Below are positions 1-7,826 of a DNA stretch of 64,000 nucleotides, piece by piece; the first letter of the stretch is position 1; each line of letters opens with the position of its first letter. Below the pieces are notes generated by a model. It had not been told where the DNA came from, ran no database searches, and saw nothing but the letters and a program-made list of their open reading frames with translations. This DNA is from Neobacillus sp. Marseille-Q6967 (lineage in GTDB: Bacteria > Bacillota > Bacilli > Bacillales > Cytobacillaceae), in assembly GCF_946151075.1 (NCBI RefSeq), contig NZ_OX267715.1, positions 1,341,881 to 1,405,880 on the forward strand, written 5' to 3'. Both the position numbers and the translations under genes were made by a program.

Positions 1-128
1 AGCTTCTTTAGGCCGCTTAATCCCATGCTTCCCATTACAACTATATCGGCGTCATTTTGCTTCACAAAATCTACAATCATTTGTCCAGGATTACCTTCTA
101 TTATACGCCTGTTATTTTTAAGAAGAGA
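1..128 (-). pseudogene. universal stress protein (UspA) C-terminal fragment
   Basis: The minus strand reads as the second half of a UspA-type nucleotide-binding protein, including EGNPGQMIVDFVKQ and DADIVVMGSMGLSGLKK (the GS-x-GLSG nucleotide-binding loop). An in-frame TAA at 129-131 lies only about ten codons before the conserved part, and no start codon precedes it. About the first 95 residues of a normal 140-residue protein are therefore absent. The fragment runs off the left edge, so its 3' end is not visible. It is best read as a decayed gene. Confidence 0.6.
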
Positions 129-184
129 TTAGAAATATTGACAACTTTGTTATTGTTTATTATTCATTCAGGACGCTAAAGGGT

Positions 185-245
185 TTATTTCGTTTGTAAT
201 TCTTTTAGAAGTCTTCGTAACACTTAACTGAACTTGTGGCTGGAT
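185..245 (-). pseudogene. acyl-CoA synthetase C-terminal remnant
   Basis: The minus strand encodes ATSS, then a one-base disruption, then VLRRLLKELQTK and a TAA. This matches the end of the intact ligase at 27292-28962 (PATSSGKVLRRLLKEPERKG), at the DNA level as well as in the residues. The frameshift falls at the Gly-Lys of the A10 motif that carries the catalytic lysine. Nothing ligase-like is visible upstream. It is a degenerate tail of an AMP-forming ligase gene. Confidence 0.5.
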
Positions 246-385
246 TCGTCATTCGTGTTCATTAAACATCAAATTGATTAAAAGAGCTTTCCTTCATGGA
301 GTGCTTTTTTATTTACTCTGAAAAAGAGGATATTTGCTAGATTTTAAGAATAGTTATAGAAGGATAGAAAGAGGTGATAAATGTT

Positions 386-1423
386 ATGCTTCGTGCCGAA
401 AAACTAGAAATGAAGGATTCTCTTGAGGCAATTGAGTTTTATTTTCAAAAAGGATGGACAGATGGTCTGCCGATTGTCCCTCCTACCGAAGAACGCATTA
501 CTGAAATGTTAAAAAGCGTCAACATGGAGGCTGATACGGTTGTTGGTAGCATCCCTGAACGCGGCAGAGTATTTACCGCTGAGCTGGTGGCGATTAATGC
601 GGTGATGGCGGGATGTTTGCCAGGATATTTCCCTATTGTCATGGCTGCGGTTCAAGCGATCTCTGAACCTGAATTTGGTTTACATGGCCCCAGTGCCAGC
701 ACACATGGAGCCGCCATCATGATCGCGGTGAACGGGCCGATTGTCGAGCAAATCGGGTTAAATTCAGGAGCCAATGCCTTTGGTCCTGGGAACCGCGCCA
801 ATCCCACGATTGGACGAGCCATCCGATTATTGCTGATCAATGCCGGCGGTTCCCCGGAGTTTGACCGATCCACTCTCGGCCATCCAGGCAAATTTAGTTT
901 TTGTTTTGCTGAAAAGAAAACAGCCTGGACTCCCCTTCATGTTCAAAGAGGCTTCCATGAAAATGTTAGTACTGTCACGGTTTTCGCTTGCGAAGGGCCA
1001 AATCAAATACAAAATCATGGTTCCTTAAAAGGTGAAAGTATCTTAAAAACAATGGCAGATCGGATGAGTCCATTAGGCAGCTTCAACATCGGCAGTGAAA
1101 CGGAAATGGCAGTCGTCCTATGTCCAGAGCATTATCAACACTTGCACCGTGAAGGCTGGACGAAAGATAGTGTTCAAGAATTTCTTTACAAGCATGCCAA
1201 ACGGTCCTTAAAGGAGATGAAAAATGGCGGCATCATCGAGGCTCCTATTGAAGAGGGTGATGATGAAATTTTCAAACATGCCCTTCCCTCACCCGAGCAT
1301 ATTCTCCTAATGGTGGCCGGGGGTGAGGCCGGAAGATTCTCTGCCTGTATGCCTGGCTGGTTTTCCTATAAACAATCGAAAGCCGTCACGAAATCGATTA
1401 AAGCGGCAACAGGCTTTACCTGA
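386..1423 (+). CDS. conserved protein of unknown function, upstream partner of the UGSC selenoprotein
   Basis: This is a 345-residue soluble-looking protein with no signal peptide or clear membrane segment. Near the N-terminus it has the motif GWTDGLPIVPPTEE. The middle is rich in Gly, Asn and Ser (GLHGPSASTHGAA, GANAFGPGNRANPTIGRA), and a later stretch reads VAGGEAGRFSACMPGW. A GTG at 374 lies inside the Shine-Dalgarno sequence GAGGTGAT, so the in-frame ATG at 386, seven bases after it, is the better start. The gene ends 66 bp before the UGSC selenoprotein gene on the same strand, which suggests co-transcription and a shared redox role. I do not recognise a biochemical function. Confidence 0.75.
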   Translation: MLRAEKLEMKDSLEAIEFYFQKGWTDGLPIVPPTEERITEMLKSVNMEADTVVGSIPERGRVFTAELVAINAVMAGCLPGYFPIVMAAVQAISEPEFGLHGPSASTHGAAIMIAVNGPIVEQIGLNSGANAFGPGNRANPTIGRAIRLLLINAGGSPEFDRSTLGHPGKFSFCFAEKKTAWTPLHVQRGFHENVSTVTVFACEGPNQIQNHGSLKGESILKTMADRMSPLGSFNIGSETEMAVVLCPEHYQHLHREGWTKDSVQEFLYKHAKRSLKEMKNGGIIEAPIEEGDDEIFKHALPSPEHILLMVAGGEAGRFSACMPGWFSYKQSKAVTKSIKAATGFT

Positions 1424-1489
1424 CACGAATGCTCTTAACCAATCGGTGATTGGTTATCATCCATTTAATCTAAGAAAGGTGGTTAGAAT

Positions 1490-2020
1490 TTGAGTTTATT
1501 TGTTTTTAACCCTACATCCGGCCCTAGTTTAAAAGAATTACGAATGGCCAAAAGAGAGAAAAAATTGGACAATAGTGTCATTGGTTTAATCGATAATGGG
1601 AAAATGAACGCTGATACTGTGATTCAATATATTGCAAAGCGCCTCCACCATAAGTACAACCTCAAAGAGATTATCCATCACAAAAAAACTTCTTTTTCTC
1701 ACGGTTTGACAAAAGCTGAAGCCAGCATGCTTGCAAAAAAATGCGATTTTATCATTTCCGGTGTCGGTGACTGAGGCTCATGCAGCTCGGGCAGTTTGCT
1801 CGATGGAATCATTTTAGAACAAAATGGCGTACCTACTGCAGTCATCAGCACAAGCCCTTTTGTTAGCTCAAGTAAAGAAATGGCAGTGGCGCAAGGGATC
1901 CCCGATTATCCTTTTGTTACCCTTCCCCATCCAATTGCAGCAACGGAAGTGGATATTTTGCATGAGTGGGTCGAAAACATAGTTGCTGATATTGAAAGTA
2001 TTTTATTACGGGGAGAATGA
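1490..2020 (+). CDS. UGSC-family selenoprotein (in-frame TGA at 1772-1774 read as selenocysteine)
   Basis: Two open stretches, 1490-1771 and 1775-2020, are in the same frame and separated only by TGA at codon 95. Reading TGA as Sec gives a 176-residue protein with SGVGD-U-GSCSSGS, which is the U-G-S-C redox motif of the UGSC family. Selenocysteine and the nearby Cys (U95, C98) would form a selenenylsulfide-type active site. Sequence after the TGA stays conserved-looking and coding (LLDGIILEQNGVPTAVI) to a normal TGA stop. The start is TTG with AAAGGTGG eight bases upstream. An intrinsic terminator follows. The substrate is unknown. The alternative is a nonsense mutation, but the exact fit to the motif makes that less likely. 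Insertion needs SelA, SelB, SelD and tRNA-Sec, none of which is in this window. Confidence 0.8.
1775..1812 (+). promoter_or_regulatory. candidate bacterial SECIS region downstream of the Sec codon
   Basis: Bacterial SelB reads a small hairpin within roughly 40 nt after UGA. Here the segment can pair CAUGCA with UGC..AUG, leaving an apical loop rich in G (GCUCGGGCAGUU). The pairing is short and was folded by eye. The call rests mainly on its position next to the UGSC codon. Confidence 0.3.
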
Positions 2021-2030
2021 AAAACTATCT

Positions 2031-2066
2031 AAAGGCAAATCCGCTATGGATTTGCCTTTATTTATT
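2031..2066 (+). terminator. intrinsic terminator of the selenoprotein operon
   Basis: AAAGGCAAATCC pairs perfectly with GGATTTGCCTTT across a 5-nt loop and is followed by a T-rich run. It lies 10 bp after the stop of the selenoprotein gene. Confidence 0.85.
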
Positions 2067-2117
2067 TTAGGTATAATTTTCCATTTTTCTAATTTTCCCT
2101 TATAATATTTGGCTTAG

Positions 2118-3668
2118 ATGGATATCATGATGAAGCGAAATATAAAGAAAATGGAAGTGGTTCAGTTGGAACATATAACCGGAACCTACAACGATTACTG
2201 GTTCACTTTTTCAATTCTCCTGGGAATTCTTTTTTCCTATATTGCTTTGGACCTGCGTTGGAAAATGTTCGTATTTAAAGATTTTATGTATCATATGTGG
2301 CTTTTAGGCTGTGCTGTTGCTATGGGAATTGGGATATGGACAATGCACTTTGTGGGGATGCTGGCGATGGAAATGCCTAAGCAAGTATTTTATGATAGCC
2401 GTTTCGTATTTCTTTCGATGTTTATCTCGATCATTGGGACTGGACTTGCCTTCGTTCTTATGAAATTAAATCGATTTAGACTCGTGTTATCCAGCCTGTT
2501 AATGGGCGGAGGCATTGTGTGTATGCACTATTTAGGTGTTTGGGCATTAAATTTGAATTTTTCCATCTCCTTTCAACCCTCTATCGTCATCTTGTCGTTT
2601 TTGATTGCTGTTACCGCTGCCTTCTGCTCTTTATGGTTACTCTTTTTCTTTAACTTACGACATTCTCTGCATTTTAAATGGCGGATCTTAAGCAGTATCT
2701 TAATGGGAATTGGAATATCGGGAATGCATTATATCGGGATGTGGGGAACACAGTTTCATCGAAAAACCATCCTGCTGCCTATTGAACCTTATTTCAAGAT
2801 TAGTTCCAGTAGTTTAAGTACATTTATTAGTGTCCCGGCCATTATCGTTGTAATGATTATGTTATTATCTAATGCTTTTCTTGATAAAAAGCTAATTTTA
2901 CAAATGAAGGATTTACATGACAATGAAAAAAAGCTGAGAGATTCAGAAAAACTCTCACTTGTCGGAGAGCTTGCAGCTGGTGTAGCGCATGAAATTCGAA
3001 ATCCCTTAACGGCATTAAAAGGGTTTTCTCAAATGATTTATGAAAATCCCGTACATGAATCCAATAAAAGATATGCAAAAATTATGATGGATGAAATCAA
3101 CCGAATTAATTTTATCGTAAGTGAATTTATGGTACTTTCCAAACCGCACATCGTGAATATATCCTTAACCGATTTAGCTCAAAGTATAAAGAATGTGATT
3201 ACCTTGTTAAATACGCAGGCCATCATGAAAAACATTGAAATTATTCCGGAATTTATCGGAGATCATTTTTTATTAAAATGCGAGGAAAATCAAATAAAAC
3301 AAGTGATTGCAAATATTATTAAAAACTCCATCGAGGCCATCCCTCATGGAGGAAAAATTCACATCAAAACGGAGAAAAAGGATTCCTTTCTTACCATTTC
3401 GGTAAAGGATAACGGAGTCGGGATCCCTCTGGAAAACCTTCATTTGTTGGGAAAGCCTTTTTTTACAACGAAAACGGAGGGTACAGGCTTGGGGTTAATG
3501 GTGAGTAAAAAAATTATTCAAAACCATAATGGAAAATTTGAAATCAATAGTATCCCTGACGCAGGAACAACTGTCACCATCTCCTTACCTATCGAACTTG
3601 ATCATTTAAAACAGGTAAAAATGAATCATAAAATTAAAGAGGATACCTCTTTTTTTCAATCTTCCTAA
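2118..3668 (+). CDS. MHYT-domain membrane sensor histidine kinase
   Basis: The N-terminal half (about residues 20-260) is a seven-helix MHYT sensor with the repeats MHFVGM, MHYLGV and MHYIGM. This motif is thought to bind a metal that senses a diatomic gas or redox signal. A HisKA dimerisation domain follows, with the phospho-acceptor in GVAHEIRNPLTALKGF, then a HATPase domain with N box NIIKNSIEAI, G1 DNGVGIP and G2 TGLGL. The protein resembles sporulation-type KinB/KinD-like or other orphan kinases, and no response regulator is adjacent. The start is uncertain because no good Shine-Dalgarno precedes 2118 and several ATG codons follow within 40 bases. Confidence 0.85.
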   Translation: MDIMMKRNIKKMEVVQLEHITGTYNDYWFTFSILLGILFSYIALDLRWKMFVFKDFMYHMWLLGCAVAMGIGIWTMHFVGMLAMEMPKQVFYDSRFVFLSMFISIIGTGLAFVLMKLNRFRLVLSSLLMGGGIVCMHYLGVWALNLNFSISFQPSIVILSFLIAVTAAFCSLWLLFFFNLRHSLHFKWRILSSILMGIGISGMHYIGMWGTQFHRKTILLPIEPYFKISSSSLSTFISVPAIIVVMIMLLSNAFLDKKLILQMKDLHDNEKKLRDSEKLSLVGELAAGVAHEIRNPLTALKGFSQMIYENPVHESNKRYAKIMMDEINRINFIVSEFMVLSKPHIVNISLTDLAQSIKNVITLLNTQAIMKNIEIIPEFIGDHFLLKCEENQIKQVIANIIKNSIEAIPHGGKIHIKTEKKDSFLTISVKDNGVGIPLENLHLLGKPFFTTKTEGTGLGLMVSKKIIQNHNGKFEINSIPDAGTTVTISLPIELDHLKQVKMNHKIKEDTSFFQSS

Positions 3669-3670
3669 CA

Positions 3671-3697
3671 GCTTTACCATTAAGGGTAAAGCCTTTT
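3671..3697. terminator. bidirectional intrinsic terminator between convergent genes
   Basis: GCTTTACC and GGTAAAGC form a stem with a 6-nt loop, followed by CTTTTTAT on the plus strand. It separates the kinase gene from the convergent gene on the minus strand. Confidence 0.75.
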
Positions 3698-4116
3698 TAT
3701 TGATTTCTCAAAACAATCATCCCACATATCATAGGGATAATCATTAACAGCCCAACCGTTAACGTAGGAATTGCTAAACGGGTGGCAAAGATAGCGCCAA
3801 ATTCACCGAGAAATCCACCTATTAAAAAAGGAATCGCGGATTTTTTTTTATCAGCATTGGGTTTGGCGTGATACCAGGCATCCCACACAGTATAAGCATA
3901 AAATCCAGGATAAAATAGTACGTATTGAAAATTAGCAGCCTCTAAAGCTTTTTGGTGGAACCCGTTTAAATCAAGATGAATGGCTTGGTTAATATGACCA
4001 AACACATTATCATAATGTTCCGCGATAACTAGAAAAACACCTTTTAGTAACTGTCGATTATAAAGTTGTCCGAAACCGGGCATGAGCATGGAAAATAAAG
4101 CAGCAATATTCCTCAT
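3697..4116 (-). CDS. small TM2-like membrane protein, unknown function
   Basis: This 139-residue protein begins MRNIAALFSMLMPGFGQLYN, the P-G-x-G-Q-x-Y-N signature seen at the start of TM2-type and related small membrane proteins. Hydrophobic stretches lie near residues 3-18, 64-80, 95-112 and 115-135. A polar segment in the middle is rich in His, Asn and Gln. The start has GAAGGAG nine bases upstream. It stands alone, convergent with the kinase gene. No enzymatic motif is visible. Confidence 0.65.
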   Translation of the reverse strand: MRNIAALFSMLMPGFGQLYNRQLLKGVFLVIAEHYDNVFGHINQAIHLDLNGFHQKALEAANFQYVLFYPGFYAYTVWDAWYHAKPNADKKKSAIPFLIGGFLGEFGAIFATRLAIPTLTVGLLMIIPMICGMIVLRNQ

Positions 4117-4230
4117 GGAGTTCTCCTTCGTCTTTCAAAATCTGATCGTATGCATTAATATATTTTCCAATTATATGGAAATAACAAGGAATAAAATAAT
4201 ACAAATATCGACATTTTCCGCTTAAATCCA

Positions 4231-4281
4231 TTTACTAAATAATCCCTCGAGACTTAGCCTCTAAGGGATTTATTTAGTAAA
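4231..4281 (-). terminator. long inverted repeat at the 3' end of the TOMM operon
   Basis: The arms 4231-4247 and 4264-4281 match over 17 of 18 positions (TTTACTAAAT-type ends with CCCT/AGGG inside), with one bulged base. The hairpin begins 5 bp after the stop of the SagB-type gene. It lacks a long U tract, so it may act as a 3' stabiliser as well as a terminator. Confidence 0.65.
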
Positions 4282-4285
4282 GCTA

Positions 4286-5854
4286 TTAACTATATATACC
4301 TCCCATTATCCATGGGCGATGTCGATAAGGACCGATAGGGATTTGGATTAGACTGGTTTTTCGTAGTGAATCCATCTTATAAATCTCATCACACAAGTTC
4401 ACATCATACCCAAGGAGTGGGTGCCCCCCCATCCCGATAGCTGTTGCAGCTAAGAGCAATCGCTGGACGAGCATACCTGCCTCCATTTGTTGGATGCGAT
4501 ATCCTCGATATCCGAGTGAATTTTTATAAAAATCCTTGTCTCCAATGACATGCATGCAAATTGGTACTTGAAGTAAATTTACATTATCTAACGACATTCC
4601 GGATTGGAGCAGGATTCGATGATCTCCAGGCTGAATCTGTCGTAAGGCATGAGAAGTTCGTTCATATTGATACGCACCGCTCGGAATCCCTTCAACATGA
4701 TACAAACAAACATTCAATGAGACACGCGGCTCATTGCTCAAATGGGCCGCTTGCAAATCATTTCGATATAAAAAGGAATCCGTCGCCTCCTGTAGCAGAT
4801 TTGCCAGTACCTGAAGATTAACCTTCCCCAAAACGAAATCCATCGCAGGAGAAAACCGGTTTCGACAAACAGACGCAAAATCATACCTTGCCTGCTCCAT
4901 ATGTGGCAGAGCTACAACTGGACCGTTACCATTCTCATTTTGCTTTGCCTCTGCCCATACAAACGCTGAGGTAGAATCCAGCATCGACACTTCATTTAAC
5001 TTAGTTAACATTGCGTACTCCTTAACCCTCTTTGACCGGACGTAGTGATGAGGCTGAATCGCTGTTAGTTCTTTGCACAACTCGGCTGAAGAAACCATTC
5101 GATCGTTTTCACATCCGCTGGTGGTCCAAATAGTTGCTTCCACCGTTAAAGGGATGACCGCATAGACGCTCTCCTCTTTTTCTGATAATCCAAGCAAATG
5201 ATTTAATGCCCGATCTAGAAATTGAAAGTATACCCCGGTCTCGAACCCAAACTGCTTCGCTGCTTCCAATAACTGTCCCATCAGCACACCCGCATCCAAT
5301 CCCTGCAGCCGGTAAGCAAAGTTATTATATTTGAAAAAATTCTTCCAAAACATGGTCGAGACAAAAACCGCACCAAAACAGGAAGAAACGTCACATCGAT
5401 GACCAAGAGCCCTGGCAACATAGGAATCGAAATTGCCTTCTCGCAGCAAAACTAAGCGGTGATGAGCCACATCATAATGATAAACTCCAACTGGTAAATC
5501 ATCGATTTTCAAATAGACGTATAATTCGTTTGGATATAACGCTCCACCAGAAGGAGCAAACCTTCTTGACGAAAGCATGAGGTCTTCTGGAGAATCCGAG
5601 TTAAAAACAGATTGACTAAATTGAGTTAGACCATAAACATACCAAAGAAAATGTCCTATTTCACAAAGATTAGGCGTGGAGGGTTGTTTGGGACCTTCAA
5701 GTGTCAATGGAACTTCCAGCGATAATGGCACCACAGGTAAACCGCGGTATAATTTATAGGCAAGTGGTCCATCTTCCCAATCCACTTCCCAATTCGGAAT
5801 GCTTGCTTTTTCAATGTCAAAATGTAAATTGTGTAGAAACTCATCTAGAATCAT
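4286..5854 (-). CDS. two-domain SagB-type FMN dehydrogenase (thiazoline/oxazoline oxidase)
   Basis: This 522-residue protein has two tandem nitroreductase-fold (McbC/SagB) halves. Each half has the RRFAPSGGALYPNELYVYL or FASVCRNRFSP-type segment, a GVYHYD / GAYQYE motif and a late QGLDAGVLMGQLLEAA / QQMEAGMLVQRLLLAA helix typical of the family. In TOMM pathways this enzyme oxidises azolines to thiazoles or oxazoles using FMN. The first half keeps RFAPSGGALYP, and the second looks more divergent. The ATG has TAGGAGG upstream. It is the last gene of the operon, 24 bp after the cyclodehydratase, so it should act on the precursor encoded at 9990-10298. Confidence 0.88.
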   Translation of the reverse strand: MILDEFLHNLHFDIEKASIPNWEVDWEDGPLAYKLYRGLPVVPLSLEVPLTLEGPKQPSTPNLCEIGHFLWYVYGLTQFSQSVFNSDSPEDLMLSSRRFAPSGGALYPNELYVYLKIDDLPVGVYHYDVAHHRLVLLREGNFDSYVARALGHRCDVSSCFGAVFVSTMFWKNFFKYNNFAYRLQGLDAGVLMGQLLEAAKQFGFETGVYFQFLDRALNHLLGLSEKEESVYAVIPLTVEATIWTTSGCENDRMVSSAELCKELTAIQPHHYVRSKRVKEYAMLTKLNEVSMLDSTSAFVWAEAKQNENGNGPVVALPHMEQARYDFASVCRNRFSPAMDFVLGKVNLQVLANLLQEATDSFLYRNDLQAAHLSNEPRVSLNVCLYHVEGIPSGAYQYERTSHALRQIQPGDHRILLQSGMSLDNVNLLQVPICMHVIGDKDFYKNSLGYRGYRIQQMEAGMLVQRLLLAATAIGMGGHPLLGYDVNLCDEIYKMDSLRKTSLIQIPIGPYRHRPWIMGGIYS

Positions 5855-5878
5855 AACTTCCAGCCTCCTAGTGACTGC

Positions 5879-7825
5879 TTACGGAAAAGGATGCGGATGT
5901 GGATTAAGCTGTTCGACTGTCAGTGGTTCAGTCGTATAGCCCAGTTCCATCGGGACTCTGAGTACCCTCTCCAGCCCGGTTATGCGGGTAAGATGATGTC
6001 CGAAAGTCATCGGCAGCATTCCCGGTATTAGCACTTTTACACAATACAGTCCGTTACGATATGTTTCTGGTGTAGTCTGGTCAACCACAATCACATCGAG
6101 GTTCAGTCGGCGGAAAACTTGAAGGATATCCTGAAGATCGTCAGTAAGATCTAGATGATTCGAATCCCATTTGAATTCCTCCGCAAACGTTCTAAAAGGA
6201 CGATTGTCGTCCAGCAAAAATTTTAGGCGCTCTTCGGCATCCGGTAAGCCGTAGAGCATGCCATGGTCATCCATCTGTCGCACCAGCGAAGAATCTTCCA
6301 GCATTCGTTGATACTCCTCCCGGTTCTCCTCTAATTTCTCATCCAAAGTAAGCATCATCGCAGCCAACTCGTGAACTGCGGTTTTAACTGCCCGTACCGG
6401 GTCCAAATGAGCACCAGCCGCACAGATCAGATTTAATCCTTTTTCCTTTCTATTTTTGGCTATCGCAAAAATACTAGGAATGCCGTGCTCCATTGTAGAG
6501 TTATATACATATAGGTCATATCCCGCGACCGCTCGTATCCGTTCGATCATTAACAGCAGCTCTTCGTCTTCCGTAGAGTATGGGTCAAGACGCGGGAGCG
6601 GCAGCTGCGCGTACCAAGTCATCAGGAACGAATCACGCTCTACTACTTCCATAATGCCGTAGAAAATAGCCTCTTCTAAACTACCTCCCAATGCGCACCC
6701 ATTGGAAGTTTCATAGACAAATCCTCGTGACCCGGAGCCCAAACTGTAATAGGCAAGCAGTTCTGGAACCAGGATCGAACGTTCTTGCAAAAATGAATAT
6801 CCCCATACCCAATTGATTGGGCGATCGGGATCAAATTTTTCAAATGGAAAGCCTGGTCTCTCGTACTGTTCATTCGCGTGTATACCCACTTCAATCGGAT
6901 GGAGTGCTTGATTTTTCAAGTGGTTATAACTATCATGGACCACGGTCCGTTTGCCGCGAGGCTCAAGTCCGCAGTACCTTTCCAATCCTTCCAAAATCGC
7001 CGTTAACTCACTTATAGCGTAGGAGTTAGTCCGTCCTGCTGTTCCCTCATCTCCCTCAAACAATGGCAAATTGACACCTACATCGGCAAATGGAGGCTTA
7101 AGGTTAACCATTTTATCATTCAAAAGCCCTGTTCGAGGATCTAGATAGTCTGTTACTAGAACTTTATCCAGGTCATCTAACGAACGGCTGCGGAAACTGT
7201 TGCTGGTAATCTTCGGGCTTTTCCCTAATGATATCCGGGCCATATCTGATGAATCGTTAGGTAAAGGACTGCATACCTCACACAAAGGGACGGGCAGAAA
7301 CTTGTGCCATGAACTCTTCAAGGTTTTCAGATTGATAAAACATACCTTTTCTTCGGAGTAAGCCTGCTCACCGTGGAGGATTCTTTGTACCTCCGCCCCG
7401 ATCAGATGAGTCAACTGCAGTAGTCCCGTGCGCGATGCCCAAGATTCCTGGTGCATGCCTCCGTTTCTCTCTAACTGGTTTAACATTTCCCACATCTCTT
7501 TACGGTCACGTACTGTCATAATACGTCTCAGATCAGCACATTGAGAGCACCCTGGCATCCCCGGGCGAACAAAAGGTCCAATAATGCCCTCCCCAAAAGA
7601 AACAAAGCCTCTCAGCCAAGGAGTATGGGTTCGATGAAACAGTTCTTCAGCCTTTTGATGAACAGTGGGATTCCAGACATCTTGTAACACCAATGCCAAA
7701 TCAATCGATACAGGTAGGATTGACTCGAAGTCAGTTTGGCGAACAACAAAGTATTCGGAGGACAGTTCTTCACACATGTGATCTGCAAGCAGCCCTTCTC
7801 CAACAACCAACACAACAGCACTCAT
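5879..7825 (-). CDS. fused E1-like/YcaO TOMM cyclodehydratase (SagC-SagD type)
   Basis: This 648-residue protein has an N-terminal Ocin-ThiF/E1-like domain (about residues 1-210) and a YcaO domain (about 215-648). Four cysteines in two CxxC pairs (CSQC and CEVC) form the expected zinc site. The YcaO part shows ELTAILEGLERYCG and SNGCALGGSLEEAIFYGIMEVVER, the glutamate-rich ATP-binding elements. The chain ends in PHPHPFP, the C-terminal PxPxP signature of azoline-forming YcaO enzymes. It uses ATP to cyclise Cys, and possibly Ser or Thr, of the precursor. The start is ATG at 7825, with GAGGAGGG seven bases upstream. The longer frame to 7858 lacks a ribosome site and overlaps the previous gene. 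The upstream stop TAA is one base away, so translation is probably coupled. Confidence 0.9.
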   Translation of the reverse strand: MSAVVLVVGEGLLADHMCEELSSEYFVVRQTDFESILPVSIDLALVLQDVWNPTVHQKAEELFHRTHTPWLRGFVSFGEGIIGPFVRPGMPGCSQCADLRRIMTVRDRKEMWEMLNQLERNGGMHQESWASRTGLLQLTHLIGAEVQRILHGEQAYSEEKVCFINLKTLKSSWHKFLPVPLCEVCSPLPNDSSDMARISLGKSPKITSNSFRSRSLDDLDKVLVTDYLDPRTGLLNDKMVNLKPPFADVGVNLPLFEGDEGTAGRTNSYAISELTAILEGLERYCGLEPRGKRTVVHDSYNHLKNQALHPIEVGIHANEQYERPGFPFEKFDPDRPINWVWGYSFLQERSILVPELLAYYSLGSGSRGFVYETSNGCALGGSLEEAIFYGIMEVVERDSFLMTWYAQLPLPRLDPYSTEDEELLLMIERIRAVAGYDLYVYNSTMEHGIPSIFAIAKNRKEKGLNLICAAGAHLDPVRAVKTAVHELAAMMLTLDEKLEENREEYQRMLEDSSLVRQMDDHGMLYGLPDAEERLKFLLDDNRPFRTFAEEFKWDSNHLDLTDDLQDILQVFRRLNLDVIVVDQTTPETYRNGLYCVKVLIPGMLPMTFGHHLTRITGLERVLRVPMELGYTTEPLTVEQLNPHPHPFP

Positions 7826-7826
7826 G

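Noticed and set aside
1772..1774. TGA as an ordinary stop giving two separate small genes
   Set aside because: The two parts share a frame, the second has no start with a ribosome site, and the junction spells the UGSC motif exactly.
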